From Chryseobacterium sp. KLBC 52 (GTDB lineage: Bacteria; Bacteroidota; Bacteroidia; Flavobacteriales; Weeksellaceae), in contig NZ_QDFZ01000011.1 in assembly GCF_003347605.1 (NCBI RefSeq), positions 103,007 to 167,006 on the forward strand: a stretch of 64,000 nucleotides of DNA. Reading direction: 5' to 3'. How positions within the stretch are numbered: the stretch's first letter is position 1; each line of letters begins with the position of its first letter. Shown here piece after piece: positions 1 to 9,533 of this stretch. The translations under genes and the position numbers were made by a program. Under the pieces are notes generated by a model. The model saw only the letters and a program-made list of their open reading frames with translations, was not told the DNA's origin and did not search any database.

Positions 1-882
1 TCTAACGGAAAAACTTATATCATCATTGGTGAAGACCAGTCTTATTCTTCTTCTCATCAGTCTGCAGGACAATTGATCATGTATGTTGCCGATAATCAGG
101 GAGATCTTGATAACGGTAAGTTGTATTCTTTAAAAAGAACCAACAGCAACTATACGGAAACAGATATGACGAAAGGAAGCAGCTATGATGTAGAATTCGT
201 GGAAATTCCGAACGCTAAAAACCTTACCGGAGCTCAGATCAACCAAAAAAACATCGATAATAACGCCATTCGTTTTTCAAGAGTGGAAGATGTAGATTAC
301 AGAAAAGGAGCAGGAAAAGGAAGAGAAATCTACTTTACCGCTACAGGTGAATCTTCTGATGGTGTGAACCCAAAAGCAGGATTAACGATGTGGGGAAGAG
401 TTTACAAACTTGTTCTGAACGCCAATAATATGTTGACAGGAAAACTGGAAGTGGTGGCTGAAGGAGATTCTAACCCAGGAAATAACCTTATCAACCCTGA
501 TAACTTATGTGTAACTGAAAACTTTGTATACATCCAGGAAGACGGAGATTCTTATTACAAAAATGCCAACCACGATTCTTATATCTGGCAGCTGAATATT
601 GCTACAAAACAATACAAGCCATGGCTGAACATGAGGCACAACAGAGGTGACTCTGCATGGCAGACTGCTTACAACCAATCCGGAGACCTTCAGAAATTCG
701 GTTCATGGGAATTCGGGGCAATGGTTGACATTTCAGACATTATCGGAATTCCGAATACCTTCTCAGTGAATATCCATTCTCATACATGGCAGCTGGATAA
801 ATTCAAAAACCCTGACGGTTCAGGAATCAACACCAACAAAGAAGGTGGGCAGATTGTAATCATCAGAAACGTAGAAAAATAG
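1..882 (+). CDS. PhoX-like (DUF839) protein, C-terminal part
   Basis: The gene is cut by the window edge: the frame is open from base 1 and ends in TAG at 880-882, leaving about 293 C-terminal residues. The sequence has features of the PhoX/DUF839 family, a beta-propeller fold that in PhoX phosphatases binds calcium and iron: FSRVEDVDYRKGAGKGREIYF, then NLINPDNLCVTENFVYIQEDG, then an SVNIHSHTW segment near the end. In PhoX these acidic loops bind metal. The start, signal peptide and N-terminal metal ligands lie outside the window, so phosphatase activity is a family inference. A di-heme peroxidase gene follows after 65 bases on the same strand. Confidence 0.65.
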   Translation, partial: SNGKTYIIIGEDQSYSSSHQSAGQLIMYVADNQGDLDNGKLYSLKRTNSNYTETDMTKGSSYDVEFVEIPNAKNLTGAQINQKNIDNNAIRFSRVEDVDYRKGAGKGREIYFTATGESSDGVNPKAGLTMWGRVYKLVLNANNMLTGKLEVVAEGDSNPGNNLINPDNLCVTENFVYIQEDGDSYYKNANHDSYIWQLNIATKQYKPWLNMRHNRGDSAWQTAYNQSGDLQKFGSWEFGAMVDISDIIGIPNTFSVNIHSHTWQLDKFKNPDGSGINTNKEGGQIVIIRNVEK

Positions 883-947
883 TTTTAATTCCTTCATATC
901 AAATCAAAGTATCAATAGAATATTTCTGTTGATACTTTTTCATACCT

Positions 948-2762
948 ATGAACAAGCTTTCAAAATATCCAATACTCCTTTTCCTGTACTGTGCAGCAGC
1001 ACTTTTTACTTTATACTACTGTAAAAATGATAAGCAGCAGCCTGTGTATGAAGATCTTGGTTCTGTAAAAAACAGGATTATCAAAACTAATGCTGATTTC
1101 GAAAAGCAAATTAACGAACTGAAAAACCTGGTTTCTAAAAATGCTGATGAAAAGCTCCTTCAGGAAAAATTTCAGGATATCCGAAAAACCTACAAAACAA
1201 TGGAATGGGCTGTAGAATACTTCCTTCCCCACTCCGCAAGGTTTATCAATGGTCCTGCCCTTCCTGAAATAGAAATGGACGAACATACGGAAATAGAACC
1301 CGAAGGGCTTCAGGTGTTGGAAGAGATGTTCTATCCATATGATAAAGGAAATAAAGAGGAAGTGATCAGGATGCTCAATAAGCTCATCAATAAAAGCAAT
1401 ACCATAGAAACCAACTTTCAGGTCATTACGATCAGTAAAGATCAGGTTTTTGATGCCTTAAGACAGGAAGCTTTCAGAATTTCCAGCTTAGGGATTTCTG
1501 GTTTTGACACACCTGTTTCAGGAACATTTTTACAGGAAATGCCCTCTTCTCTTCAAGGAATAAAAGAAACTTTGGAACAGATTTCCACTGATCGTTCGAA
1601 AAATAAAGCCTTAAAAAGTATCGTGGCAGAGATCGGTTCAACTATTAGCGTACTGAAGAAAAATACAGACAAAAACACATTCGATTACGTCAATTTCATT
1701 CCGGATCATTTGAACAAAATCACCGCTTTGATGCTTGATTTTAAAAATCAGGAGAAGATTCCGGATGTTGAAGTAATTACTGCTTTAAACAAAAATGCAG
1801 CTACTTTTTTTTCTAAAAATGCTTTTAATCCTAATGCTTTCACTCCTGGAAAAGAATATGCCTATTCGGAAGAAAAGGCGGCTCTCGGACATCAGCTTTT
1901 TAATGATAAAATTTTATCCAACAGCAATAATCGTAGCTGTGCAACATGCCATATTCCAGAGAAAGCATTTACAGACGGTCTTGCCAAAGCCATGTCCCTT
2001 GAAAATTCGGAACTGGCGAGAAATACACCTTCACTCAACTATGCAGGCTATCAGCATGGCCAGTTTTGGGATATGAGAAAGGATGACCTGGAAGGACAGA
2101 GCTCGGATGTGATCTCCAATAAAGAAGAAATGCACGGTGATCTGAATGTCATTCTTGCCAAAATCAATCAGGATAAAAACTATCAGGCAGCATTCAAAAA
2201 GATTTATCACTCTCAAAAAACAGAGGTTTGGCAGCTGCAGAATGTACTGGCAAGCTATATCCGTTCGCTGGCAAAATTCAATTCAGCTTTTGATGAATAT
2301 ATGAGAGGGAATACATCAGCAATGACAGAAAATCAAAAGCAAGGATTTAATCTTTTTGTTGGAAAAGCCCAGTGTGCAATCTGTCATTTTCTTCCTTTAT
2401 TCAATGGTACAGTGCCTCCGAATTTCAAAAAAACTGAGCAGGAAATATTGGGTGTGGCAGTGAATGCAGAGAATCAAACATTTGATGCCGATCCGGGAAG
2501 AGGAAAATTTCATGAAACAGTAGCTTCTTTGCAGCATTCTTTCAAAACACCAACTCTTCGAAACATTCAAAAAACAGCTCCTTATATGCACAACGGAGGG
2601 TACAAAACATTGAGAGAAGTGATGAGTTTTTACAACAAAGGAGGTGGAAAAGCTTTTGGATTTAAAGTAGAAAACCAGACGCTTTCTGATGCTCCACTAC
2701 AACTTACTGATAAAGAAATAGATAACATTATTGAGTTTATGAAAGCGCTCAATGATCAATAA
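948..2762 (+). CDS. Di-heme cytochrome c peroxidase family protein with long N-terminal domain
   Basis: Two CxxCH haem-binding motifs, CATCH near residue 331 and CAICH near residue 476, mark a di-heme cytochrome c peroxidase/MauG-type module over about residues 300-600. In this family one haem transfers electrons and the other reduces peroxide or oxidises a protein partner in the periplasm. The first 25 residues are hydrophobic and end in LYYCKND, which could be a lipobox-like or ordinary export signal. Residues 30-290 form a largely helical domain without a motif I recognise, so the protein is longer than classical 320-residue peroxidases. It follows the PhoX-like gene and is followed by a hairpin terminator. 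Confidence 0.85.
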   Translation: MNKLSKYPILLFLYCAAALFTLYYCKNDKQQPVYEDLGSVKNRIIKTNADFEKQINELKNLVSKNADEKLLQEKFQDIRKTYKTMEWAVEYFLPHSARFINGPALPEIEMDEHTEIEPEGLQVLEEMFYPYDKGNKEEVIRMLNKLINKSNTIETNFQVITISKDQVFDALRQEAFRISSLGISGFDTPVSGTFLQEMPSSLQGIKETLEQISTDRSKNKALKSIVAEIGSTISVLKKNTDKNTFDYVNFIPDHLNKITALMLDFKNQEKIPDVEVITALNKNAATFFSKNAFNPNAFTPGKEYAYSEEKAALGHQLFNDKILSNSNNRSCATCHIPEKAFTDGLAKAMSLENSELARNTPSLNYAGYQHGQFWDMRKDDLEGQSSDVISNKEEMHGDLNVILAKINQDKNYQAAFKKIYHSQKTEVWQLQNVLASYIRSLAKFNSAFDEYMRGNTSAMTENQKQGFNLFVGKAQCAICHFLPLFNGTVPPNFKKTEQEILGVAVNAENQTFDADPGRGKFHETVASLQHSFKTPTLRNIQKTAPYMHNGGYKTLREVMSFYNKGGGKAFGFKVENQTLSDAPLQLTDKEIDNIIEFMKALNDQ

Positions 2763-2798
2763 ATACGATTCTAAAACACAAAACAACGAAAAACAATT

Positions 2799-2834
2799 AA
2801 AACTCCTGAATCTTAACTGCTAGGGAGTTTTTTT
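2799..2834 (+). terminator. Rho-independent terminator after the peroxidase gene
   Basis: AAAACTCC at 2799-2806 pairs with GGAGTTTT at 2824-2831, with an 17-base loop and a T run after the stem. It lies 37 bases after the peroxidase stop codon. Confidence 0.75.
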
Positions 2835-2973
2835 ATTTGAAAAATCCATTAAAATACAGAAAGACTATCTGATCATTTTTTCATTTGGTCTTGTCCTTGC
2901 AAAGTCCATGAAAACATTAGATTAAATCAATGTTATACTCTGTTAAAAACTTTTATACAAGAATAAATATCAT

Positions 2974-2981
2974 TATTTTTG
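2974..2981 (+). promoter_or_regulatory. -7 promoter element (TATTTTTG)
   Basis: TATTTTTG fits the Bacteroidota -7 consensus TAnnTTTG and lies 15 bases before the DUF5686 start codon. I do not see a clear TTG at the -33 position, so the call rests on the -7 element and its location. Confidence 0.5.
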
Positions 2982-2996
2982 ACGTAGTTTTTTTAC

Positions 2997-5396
2997 ATGA
3001 AAAGGGGTTTACTGTTATTATTTTTTATGATCTGCTTTTTGGGGTATTCACAAACAAAAATTAAGGTTGTGGATGACGCCAGTCAAAAACCTGTCTCTAA
3101 AGCAAAGGTATCCTGTGACAATACCGTTATTGGATACACCAATGAACAAGGTATTCTGGAATTTAAAACAGGATGTAAAAACATTGATATTGACGCTGAT
3201 TCTTATCAGAAAGAAACGATCACCGTGGAAAGCAGCATGGAGGTCTCCCTGCTTAAAAAAACATCAAAGACCACCAATATTGAAGCCGTAGTTATTGAAG
3301 ATAAAAGTGATCCCAGAGCGTTGGAAATTCTTAAGAAAGTCAATAAACTATTTAACGAAAACTCACCCAAAAGCTTAGGATCTTATTCCTACAAATCCTA
3401 CGAAAAAATTTCTCTGGATATTGATGAAGACAGCCTGTCCCAGTTTAATCAGTATTTTAATGATCTCAATATTTTCAAGAAAAAAAGAGAAAAAGACTCG
3501 CTGAATAACATCACTGCAAGAAAGATATTTTCAAAAAGTAAGCTTTTCCTTTGGGAAAGAGCCCAGGAGTTTTTATACTCCAAAAAGTATGGGGAAAAGA
3601 TCAATATTCTGGACAACAGAATCTCTGGTCTGAAGCAGCCTATCTATGAAATGATCGCTCTTCAGCAAAGTAACAGGGATGTGGTTCCGGAACAGATAAA
3701 ACCTGAAAACAGAGGATTGTACAGATTCTTCCTTTCAGATACTGTTACTCTGGATGGGAGAAAAAACTTTGTGATCCGTTTTCGTGAGGTGAATTACAAA
3801 AAACCGGACAGAAAACGAAAGTACAACGGTACTATTTATATAGATACCGAAACGTACGGACTCAAAAAGATTGAAAATTTCAGTAAAAACAAAAACGACG
3901 GAATTATCACCAGTACCTGGGTGTTTTATAATAACAAATGGTTTCTTGCCCACGAAAAGGCCAAGCTTAAAATGGGTAAAATGGCTATGGATGACAAAGT
4001 GCATGCTGATGATAAGAAAGACAAAAAAAGCTTTGGAACCTACGCTTTTCTTACCTCAAAATATTTTGATTTCGAGGCTCCTATTGAAGAGAATCCAAAA
4101 GATTTCAAAGGCTATACTTTCTCTGTAAAGAATATTGACGGGCATTCTCTGGACCAATACAGAACCGATCCTCTTACTGAAAGAGAAAAAAATACCTATA
4201 CAACGATCGACAGTTTAGGAAAAAAATATAAAATCGATAGCAAAGCCCAGATTTTATCGGGATTACTGAACGGACAGATCAGAGTAGGTTCTGTAGACTT
4301 TGCCGTAGATGAAATTGTAAATTATAACTCATACGAAGGTTTCAGATTAGGTTTAAAAGCCAAGCTGAATGAAAATTTCAACCCTTATTTTTCACCAGAC
4401 TACTATTTTGCATATGGTATGAAGGACAGAAAATGGAAGTATGGAATGGGTCTTGACATGAAAACCACCCTGGAGAAAAACTCATTTTTCAGATTTGAGG
4501 TGTATGATGATGTAACAGCCTCCGGAGAATTCAACCGAAAACTTTGGAATTTCAAGATGAGAATGATGAACTTCGGGAATAATCTGAATAATGACCGGTA
4601 TTTTCATTTTAAAGGAATGTCATTATCTTATCTGAACGATGTTACCAACGGACTTACCCTGGCCCTTGATGCAAGAAGAAACACGGAAGAGGCTGAATTC
4701 GATTATCAGTTCAGAGACAGAGGAACTTCGTACCGGAATTTTAATACTCTTTTCACCTTAAAATATTCCCCGAATTCTACCAATATTATGACTCCGCAGG
4801 GAAAATCTCTGATTGATCAGAAATATCCTGAACTCTATTTTAATTATGAACAGAGTTACAAAATACTGCAGGGGGATTTTAATTATTCCCGTTTTGACGC
4901 CTTATTTGTTCATAATTTTAAAACACCGATCGGGACTACAGGTTTCAGATTATATGGAGGTCTGGTTCTGGGTGGAGCGCCTATCTGGAAAAACTTTACG
5001 ATGAACGGGCTTGCGTCTCCGGGCAAAGATTTTAATTTTAACCTTACTTCTTATCTTGGGTTTGCAACACTGGAAGGAGGAAAATACTATAATGACAGAT
5101 TCGTTGCCTATTACTTTACGCATAAACTTCCATGGTATCTGAAAAGTTTCGGACACAATATTTCCAGCTTTGATTTTGTCTTAAGAGGAACTATAGGAGA
5201 TATGAAACATCCGGAATACCACCAGTTTAAGTTCAGAAAATTGGATCACCTGTATCAGGAAGTCGGTGTAGAATGGAACAATTTCCTTTCCAGCTATTTC
5301 AACCTTGGTGTATTTTACAGAGTGGGTTATTATGCAACACCTCATTTCAAGGAAAACTTCGCTATCCAGTTTAAGCTGAAGTTTCTCGAGTTTTAA
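2997..5396 (+). CDS. DUF5686 family outer-membrane protein with carboxypeptidase-like N-terminal domain
   Basis: The protein starts with a signal peptide (MKRGLLLLFFMICFLGYSQ). A small beta-sandwich of the CarboxypepD_reg-like type follows at about residues 20-95 (KIKVVDDASQKPVSKAKVSC, with the typical GYTNEQGILEF turn). The rest matches the DUF5686 architecture: a region including the SYSYKSYEKISLDIDED segment, a middle domain with IYIDTETYGLKKIENF, and a long C-terminal part rich in alternating aromatic residues that ends in phenylalanine (KLKFLEF), as outer-membrane barrels do. The family function is unknown; outer-membrane location is inferred. It appears to be a single-gene unit with its own promoter element. 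Confidence 0.85.
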   Translation: MKRGLLLLFFMICFLGYSQTKIKVVDDASQKPVSKAKVSCDNTVIGYTNEQGILEFKTGCKNIDIDADSYQKETITVESSMEVSLLKKTSKTTNIEAVVIEDKSDPRALEILKKVNKLFNENSPKSLGSYSYKSYEKISLDIDEDSLSQFNQYFNDLNIFKKKREKDSLNNITARKIFSKSKLFLWERAQEFLYSKKYGEKINILDNRISGLKQPIYEMIALQQSNRDVVPEQIKPENRGLYRFFLSDTVTLDGRKNFVIRFREVNYKKPDRKRKYNGTIYIDTETYGLKKIENFSKNKNDGIITSTWVFYNNKWFLAHEKAKLKMGKMAMDDKVHADDKKDKKSFGTYAFLTSKYFDFEAPIEENPKDFKGYTFSVKNIDGHSLDQYRTDPLTEREKNTYTTIDSLGKKYKIDSKAQILSGLLNGQIRVGSVDFAVDEIVNYNSYEGFRLGLKAKLNENFNPYFSPDYYFAYGMKDRKWKYGMGLDMKTTLEKNSFFRFEVYDDVTASGEFNRKLWNFKMRMMNFGNNLNNDRYFHFKGMSLSYLNDVTNGLTLALDARRNTEEAEFDYQFRDRGTSYRNFNTLFTLKYSPNSTNIMTPQGKSLIDQKYPELYFNYEQSYKILQGDFNYSRFDALFVHNFKTPIGTTGFRLYGGLVLGGAPIWKNFTMNGLASPGKDFNFNLTSYLGFATLEGGKYYNDRFVAYYFTHKLPWYLKSFGHNISSFDFVLRGTIGDMKHPEYHQFKFRKLDHLYQEVGVEWNNFLSSYFNLGVFYRVGYYATPHFKENFAIQFKLKFLEF

Positions 5397-5419
5397 TACG
5401 CTTTACCATACAAAATCTT

Positions 5420-5427
5420 TATTTTTG
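5420..5427 (+). promoter_or_regulatory. -7 promoter element (TATTTTTG)
   Basis: TATTTTTG matches TAnnTTTG and lies 44 bases before the 78-residue gene. It probably serves that gene and the M28 peptidase behind it. No clear -33 TTG was found. Confidence 0.45.
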
Positions 5428-5471
5428 AATCAGAATTCAGAAATATTCAACGATACTATATAAAAAAGAAC

Positions 5472-5708
5472 ATGCAGAAAATCGAAATCAAAGCAGAACA
5501 GTTTTTTGAATTATTAAAATTAAAAGACACTCCGATGTGGGAGATTTTCTCACAGATGATTGATGGAAATGAAAAGGAAATTATCTTTTTAGACAATGAA
5601 GACAAAATCCTTTTTAATTATATTTTACCTTCTACACAGGAAAAACTGGAAGAAGACAGAAAAGAGTTTTCAAAACAGTTTTCAGAAAAATTGGCTAACT
5701 TCAATTAA
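5472..5708 (+). CDS. Small protein of unknown function (78 aa)
   Basis: I do not recognise this gene. It encodes an acidic, soluble, charged 78-residue protein with no signal peptide or membrane segment (starts MQKIEIKAEQFFELLKLKDT). The final third looks helical (EKLEEDRKEFSKQFSEKLAN). A -7 element lies upstream, and the M28 peptidase starts 8 bases after its stop codon, so the two genes are probably co-transcribed. The clean start, codon use like its neighbours and tight spacing support a real gene. Confidence 0.7.
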   Translation: MQKIEIKAEQFFELLKLKDTPMWEIFSQMIDGNEKEIIFLDNEDKILFNYILPSTQEKLEEDRKEFSKQFSEKLANFN

Positions 5709-5716
5709 GCGTTCTT

Positions 5717-7186
5717 ATGAATAGAAATTATATTTTCTCTCTCCTTGGGCTCTTTTTATTTGCCTTTGGAAATGCTCAGAATTATAAAAAACCTCTTGTT
5801 TCTGCCATCAAAGAAGCTGATCTTCGTACCGATATGTATCAGCTGGCTGCGGACCAGTTCTGGGGCCGTGAAGCCGGAACTCTGGATGAATTGAAAGTTT
5901 CTATGTGGTTGGCCGACAAAGCCAAAGAAGCAGGAATGAAACCCGCCGGAGATAACGGAACTTTTTTCCAGTTTTTTGATATGTACAGACATCAGGTGAT
6001 TCCACAAAGCAGCCTGAAAGTCGGAGATACCAGTTTGAAATTATGGAAAGATTTCCTTGTCGCTGAACCTGTAAATGCTTCATTAGATGCTGACATAGTG
6101 TATGCCGGAAACGCAGAGCCTGAAGAGCTTGCGAAACTGAATATCAAAGGAAAAGTTCTTGCGGTAAATGCTTCTGACAAGAATATTTCAAAAGACATGA
6201 CCCTTTTTGTAAGAAGATATCCTGGATTTGTAAGAAATAAATATTACGATAAAGCTTTTCAGCTGGGAGCAAAAGCTATTATTTTCATCACCGATGATAT
6301 TTCTGAACAAAGCTGGGTGGAAGTTCTGCCTCAAATGACAAGAGGAAGCTACGGAGTGGAAGGATTAAGAGAAAAAATCACAAATAATATTCCTGTTTTG
6401 TGGATCAAAAGAGAAAATGCTGACTGGGTAAAAAACAATCCGAAAGCTTCTCTGAATCTGATTACTGAAACTTACAAATATCCTTCAGTGAATATTATCG
6501 GAAAAATAGAAGGTACAGATCCTGTTCTTAAGAATGAATATGTTTTGCTGAGCGGACACCAGGATCATGACGGGATCAGACATCCTGTAAAGAATGACAC
6601 GATCTACAACGGTGCTGATGATAATGCCAGTACTTGTGTTGCCATGTTGGCAATGGCCAGAGCTTACAAAAAACAGCCGGGAAAAAGAAGTATCCTTTTT
6701 GTTTTCCATGGTGCTGAAGAAAGAGGACTACTGGGTTCAAGATGGCATGCAGCGCATCCCGTTGTTCCGAAAGAGAACATTGTAGCCGTGCTGAATGGTG
6801 ATATGATTGGAAGAAATGACAACAATGAAGCTGCTTTATTAGGAGGAAATGCTCCTCACAAAAATTCTGAAGAGCTTGTAAAAATGGCCGAAGACGCCAA
6901 TAATGAAAGTACAAAATTCAAATACCTGAAAGACTGGGATTCCCCAAGCCATGCTGAGTATTTCTATTTCAGAAGTGATCATCTTCCCTATGCTAAGATT
7001 GGAATTCCTGCCATATTCTTCACCAGTGTGCTGCACGATCAGTATCATACTCCACAGGATGAATCAGAAAATATCAATTACAAAAAGCTCTATAAAATGA
7101 CTGAATGGATGTACAGAACATCCTGGAAAGTGGCTAATGAAGCTGAACGTCCGAAAGTAATTTCGAATTTTTCGCTTGAAAGATAA
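5717..7186 (+). CDS. M28 family zinc aminopeptidase, secreted
   Basis: A signal peptide (MNRNYIFSLLGLFLFAFGNAQ) is followed by a protease-associated-type segment at about residues 100-240, inserted before the catalytic M28 core. The zinc-site motifs of M28 are visible in order: GHQDHDG, NGADDNAST (bridging aspartate), HGAEERGLLGS (catalytic and ligand glutamates), NGDMIGRND, and HDQYHTPQD. M28 enzymes remove N-terminal amino acids from peptides. About 490 residues is normal for Bacteroidota PA-M28 proteins. It likely acts in the periplasm or outside the cell. It is co-oriented with the small gene upstream, 8 bases apart. Confidence 0.9.
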   Translation: MNRNYIFSLLGLFLFAFGNAQNYKKPLVSAIKEADLRTDMYQLAADQFWGREAGTLDELKVSMWLADKAKEAGMKPAGDNGTFFQFFDMYRHQVIPQSSLKVGDTSLKLWKDFLVAEPVNASLDADIVYAGNAEPEELAKLNIKGKVLAVNASDKNISKDMTLFVRRYPGFVRNKYYDKAFQLGAKAIIFITDDISEQSWVEVLPQMTRGSYGVEGLREKITNNIPVLWIKRENADWVKNNPKASLNLITETYKYPSVNIIGKIEGTDPVLKNEYVLLSGHQDHDGIRHPVKNDTIYNGADDNASTCVAMLAMARAYKKQPGKRSILFVFHGAEERGLLGSRWHAAHPVVPKENIVAVLNGDMIGRNDNNEAALLGGNAPHKNSEELVKMAEDANNESTKFKYLKDWDSPSHAEYFYFRSDHLPYAKIGIPAIFFTSVLHDQYHTPQDESENINYKKLYKMTEWMYRTSWKVANEAERPKVISNFSLER

Positions 7187-7234
7187 TCTATAAAAAGAAT
7201 TATATTTCTTTTGTCATTTAACAGTGCCAAAAAC

Positions 7235-7265
7235 AAAAAAGCTTCACAGATTGTGAAGCTTTTTT
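7235..7265. terminator. Bidirectional terminator, repeat copy 1
   Basis: AAAAAAGCTTCACA, a 3-base loop, then TGTGAAGCTTTTTT: a 14-bp perfect stem with A and T runs that can terminate on either strand. It lies after the M28 peptidase gene. Confidence 0.85.
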
Positions 7266-7697
7266 CATCATTGTGTTTTTAGAATCTGAAATACGAAATA
7301 ATTTAATATTGAATATGATCTGGAACCGTTAAGAAAAATTCAGGTTGTAAAGAAAGTTAAGATTCAAATTAATTTGAATGAAGCTCCTTACTTAATAAAT
7401 ATCGAAAGATATTATCCTTAACTATTCTTAAAATCTTTATTATCCTTAATGGTTCAAAAAAATATTTTTAATTCATCATATTTCTTTTGTCTTGAAACAA
7501 AAGAAACAAAAATTCAAGACTTAGAAACTTCAGCTAAAAATGAAATCTGTTCTCTAAAAACTCTAAACTCGTGCGGAAACGATCTATGTTGAGAATCATA
7601 TGTTGTCCCGCACTCAAACACCAGAGTTTTTTTAACGTTCACAGAATTCATTTTCTTAACGCTTCAGTTTCTTATGTCGTTTGACAGTGCCAAAAAC

Positions 7698-7728
7698 AAA
7701 AAAGCTTCACAGATTGTGAAGCTTTTTT
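7698..7728. terminator. Bidirectional terminator, repeat copy 2
   Basis: Same 14-bp stem and GAT loop as copy 1, with no gene next to it; it is carried along by the repeat. Confidence 0.75.
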
Positions 7729-8031
7729 CATCATTGTGTTTTTAGAATCTGAAATACGAAATAATTTAATATTAAATATGATTGGAAACCGTTAATTTTT
7801 TTTATTCATTATACTTCTTTTGTCTTGAAACAAAAGAATCAAAAATTCAAGACTTAGAAACTTCAGCTAAAAATGAAATCTGTTCTTTAAAAACTCTAAA
7901 TTCGCGCGGAAACACTCTATGTTGAGAATCATATGTTGTCCCACACTCAAACACCAGAGTTTTTTTAACGTTCACAGAATTCATTTTCTTAACGCTTCAG
8001 TTTCTTATGTCGTTTGACAGTGCCAAAAAAC

Positions 8032-8062
8032 AAAAAAGCTTCACAGAGTGTGAAGCTTTTTT
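8032..8062. terminator. Bidirectional terminator, repeat copy 3 (ilv operon side)
   Basis: Same 14-bp stem with GAG as loop. It is the copy nearest the end of ilvA and probably terminates the minus-strand ilv operon. Confidence 0.8.
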
Positions 8063-8259
8063 CATCATTGTGTTTTTAGAATCTGAAATACGAAATAATT
8101 TAATATTGAATATGATTGCAAACCATTAAGAAGAATTTAGATAGTAAGGAAAGTTAAGTTTCAAATACATTTGAATGAAGCAGCTTACTTAATAAATATC
8201 TCAAGATATTCTCCTTCACTATTCTTAAAAACTTTATTATTCTTAATGGTTTAAAAATT

Positions 8260-9522
8260 TTAAATAAGCAAATTCATCAGAGAAGGATCATTGTTCAGAT
8301 AGTTAACAAAGAAATCATACTGCTTCATCTTATCGATCAATGGTGTGAAATCTTTGTTTTGCTTCAGGGCAATTCCTACAACTGCAATTCCTTTTTCTTT
8401 TGAATTTTTCTGGGTGTATTCAAAGTAGGTAATATCATCATCAGGTCCCAGCACATCCATTACAAAGGTTTTCAATGCTCCGGGACGCTGTGGAAATCTA
8501 ACCAGGAAATAGTGTTTTAATCCTGCATGAAGCAATGCTTTTTCCTTGATCTCTTCCATACGGGTAATGTCATTATTGCTTCCACTGATAATACACACTA
8601 CATTTTTACCTTTTATTTCCTCTCTGTACTTTTCCAATACTGCTACCGAAAGTGCTCCTGCCGGTTCTACAACAATAGCATCTTTATTATACAAAGACAA
8701 TATGGTTTCACAGACAAGTCCTTCATCTACTGTTGCCATATCATACAGGATATCTTTACAGCGTTCAAAAGTAAGATCTCCCACTTGCTGTACGGCTGCA
8801 CCGTCTACAAAACGGCTTATCTTTTCTAGAAGAACGGGTTCCCCTTTTTCAAGGGCTTTTTTCATGCTTGCTGCTGCGGAGGGTTCTACACCAATAATTT
8901 TTGTTTGTGGAGACAGATGCTGAAATACAGTACAGACTCCTGCTGCCAGGCCGCCGCCGCCTATCGGAACAAAAAGATAATCAACCAGACCTTCTGACTG
9001 TTCAAGAATTTCCAAAGCCGTTGTAGCCTGTCCTTCAATAATCGCCGGATCATCAAAAGGATGAATAAATACACTGTTATGATCCTTGCAAAACCTCATC
9101 GCGGCATCTTTTGCGGCATCAAAAGTATCTCCGAAAAGAATAACGTCTATGTATTCTCCACCAAACATTTTCACCTGTTCAAGCTTTTGTCCGGGAGTTG
9201 GCAAAGGCATAAAAATCGTTCCTTTGACCTCCATGGTCTGACATGCAAAAGCAACGCCCTGGGCATGATTTCCGGCACTGGCACAAACAACACCTTTTGA
9301 AAGTTCTTCCTCAGACATGGTGGTCATCTTATTATAGGCTCCTCTTATTTTATAGGATCTGACCCTTTGAAGGTCTTCTCTTTTAAAACAAATATTCGAC
9401 TCATAAATAGCTGACAAATTATTATTCACAGCTAAAGGTGTTTTTACCACTACATCTTTTAATCGTTCCTCCGCTTTATAGACATTCTCTAGAACGGAGG
9501 AACTTACTTCCTCTTTCATCAT
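8260..9522 (-). CDS. ilvA: Threonine dehydratase (biosynthetic)
   Basis: IlvA deaminates L-threonine to 2-oxobutanoate with pyridoxal phosphate, the first step towards isoleucine. The PLP-lysine motif (SYKIRGAYNKM), the phosphate-binding loop (PIGGGGLAAG) and a C-terminal ACT-like regulatory segment (FLVRFPQRPGALKTFV) are visible. At 420 residues it is the single-ACT-domain type, shorter than the 514-residue E. coli enzyme. It is the last gene of the minus-strand ilvEDBNCA operon, 11 bases after ilvC. The regulatory domain suggests feedback control by isoleucine, and the operon carries Ile-rich leader attenuators far upstream. Confidence 0.95.
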   Translation of the reverse strand: MMKEEVSSSVLENVYKAEERLKDVVVKTPLAVNNNLSAIYESNICFKREDLQRVRSYKIRGAYNKMTTMSEEELSKGVVCASAGNHAQGVAFACQTMEVKGTIFMPLPTPGQKLEQVKMFGGEYIDVILFGDTFDAAKDAAMRFCKDHNSVFIHPFDDPAIIEGQATTALEILEQSEGLVDYLFVPIGGGGLAAGVCTVFQHLSPQTKIIGVEPSAAASMKKALEKGEPVLLEKISRFVDGAAVQQVGDLTFERCKDILYDMATVDEGLVCETILSLYNKDAIVVEPAGALSVAVLEKYREEIKGKNVVCIISGSNNDITRMEEIKEKALLHAGLKHYFLVRFPQRPGALKTFVMDVLGPDDDITYFEYTQKNSKEKGIAVVGIALKQNKDFTPLIDKMKQYDFFVNYLNNDPSLMNLLI

Positions 9523-9533
9523 CTGTTTAGTAA

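Larger units (their letters stand above)
7201..8253. repeat. Intergenic repeat mosaic (three terminator blocks plus two longer blocks)
   Basis: No gene is visible in these ~1.05 kb. A block of about 110 bases beginning ACAGTGCCAAAAA occurs at 7221, 7684 and 8017. It holds a hairpin terminator followed by a conserved stretch (CATCATTGTGTTTTTAGAAT onward). A ~195-base block occurs at about 7485-7680 and 7813-8010 (begins TTTTGTCTTGAAACAAAAGA). A third block of about 90 bases (TTTGAATGAAGC onward) follows the first and last terminator copies, at about 7370-7451 and 8160-8253. The order is therefore A-B-C-A-C-A-B, consistent with successive duplications. Confidence 0.9.
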
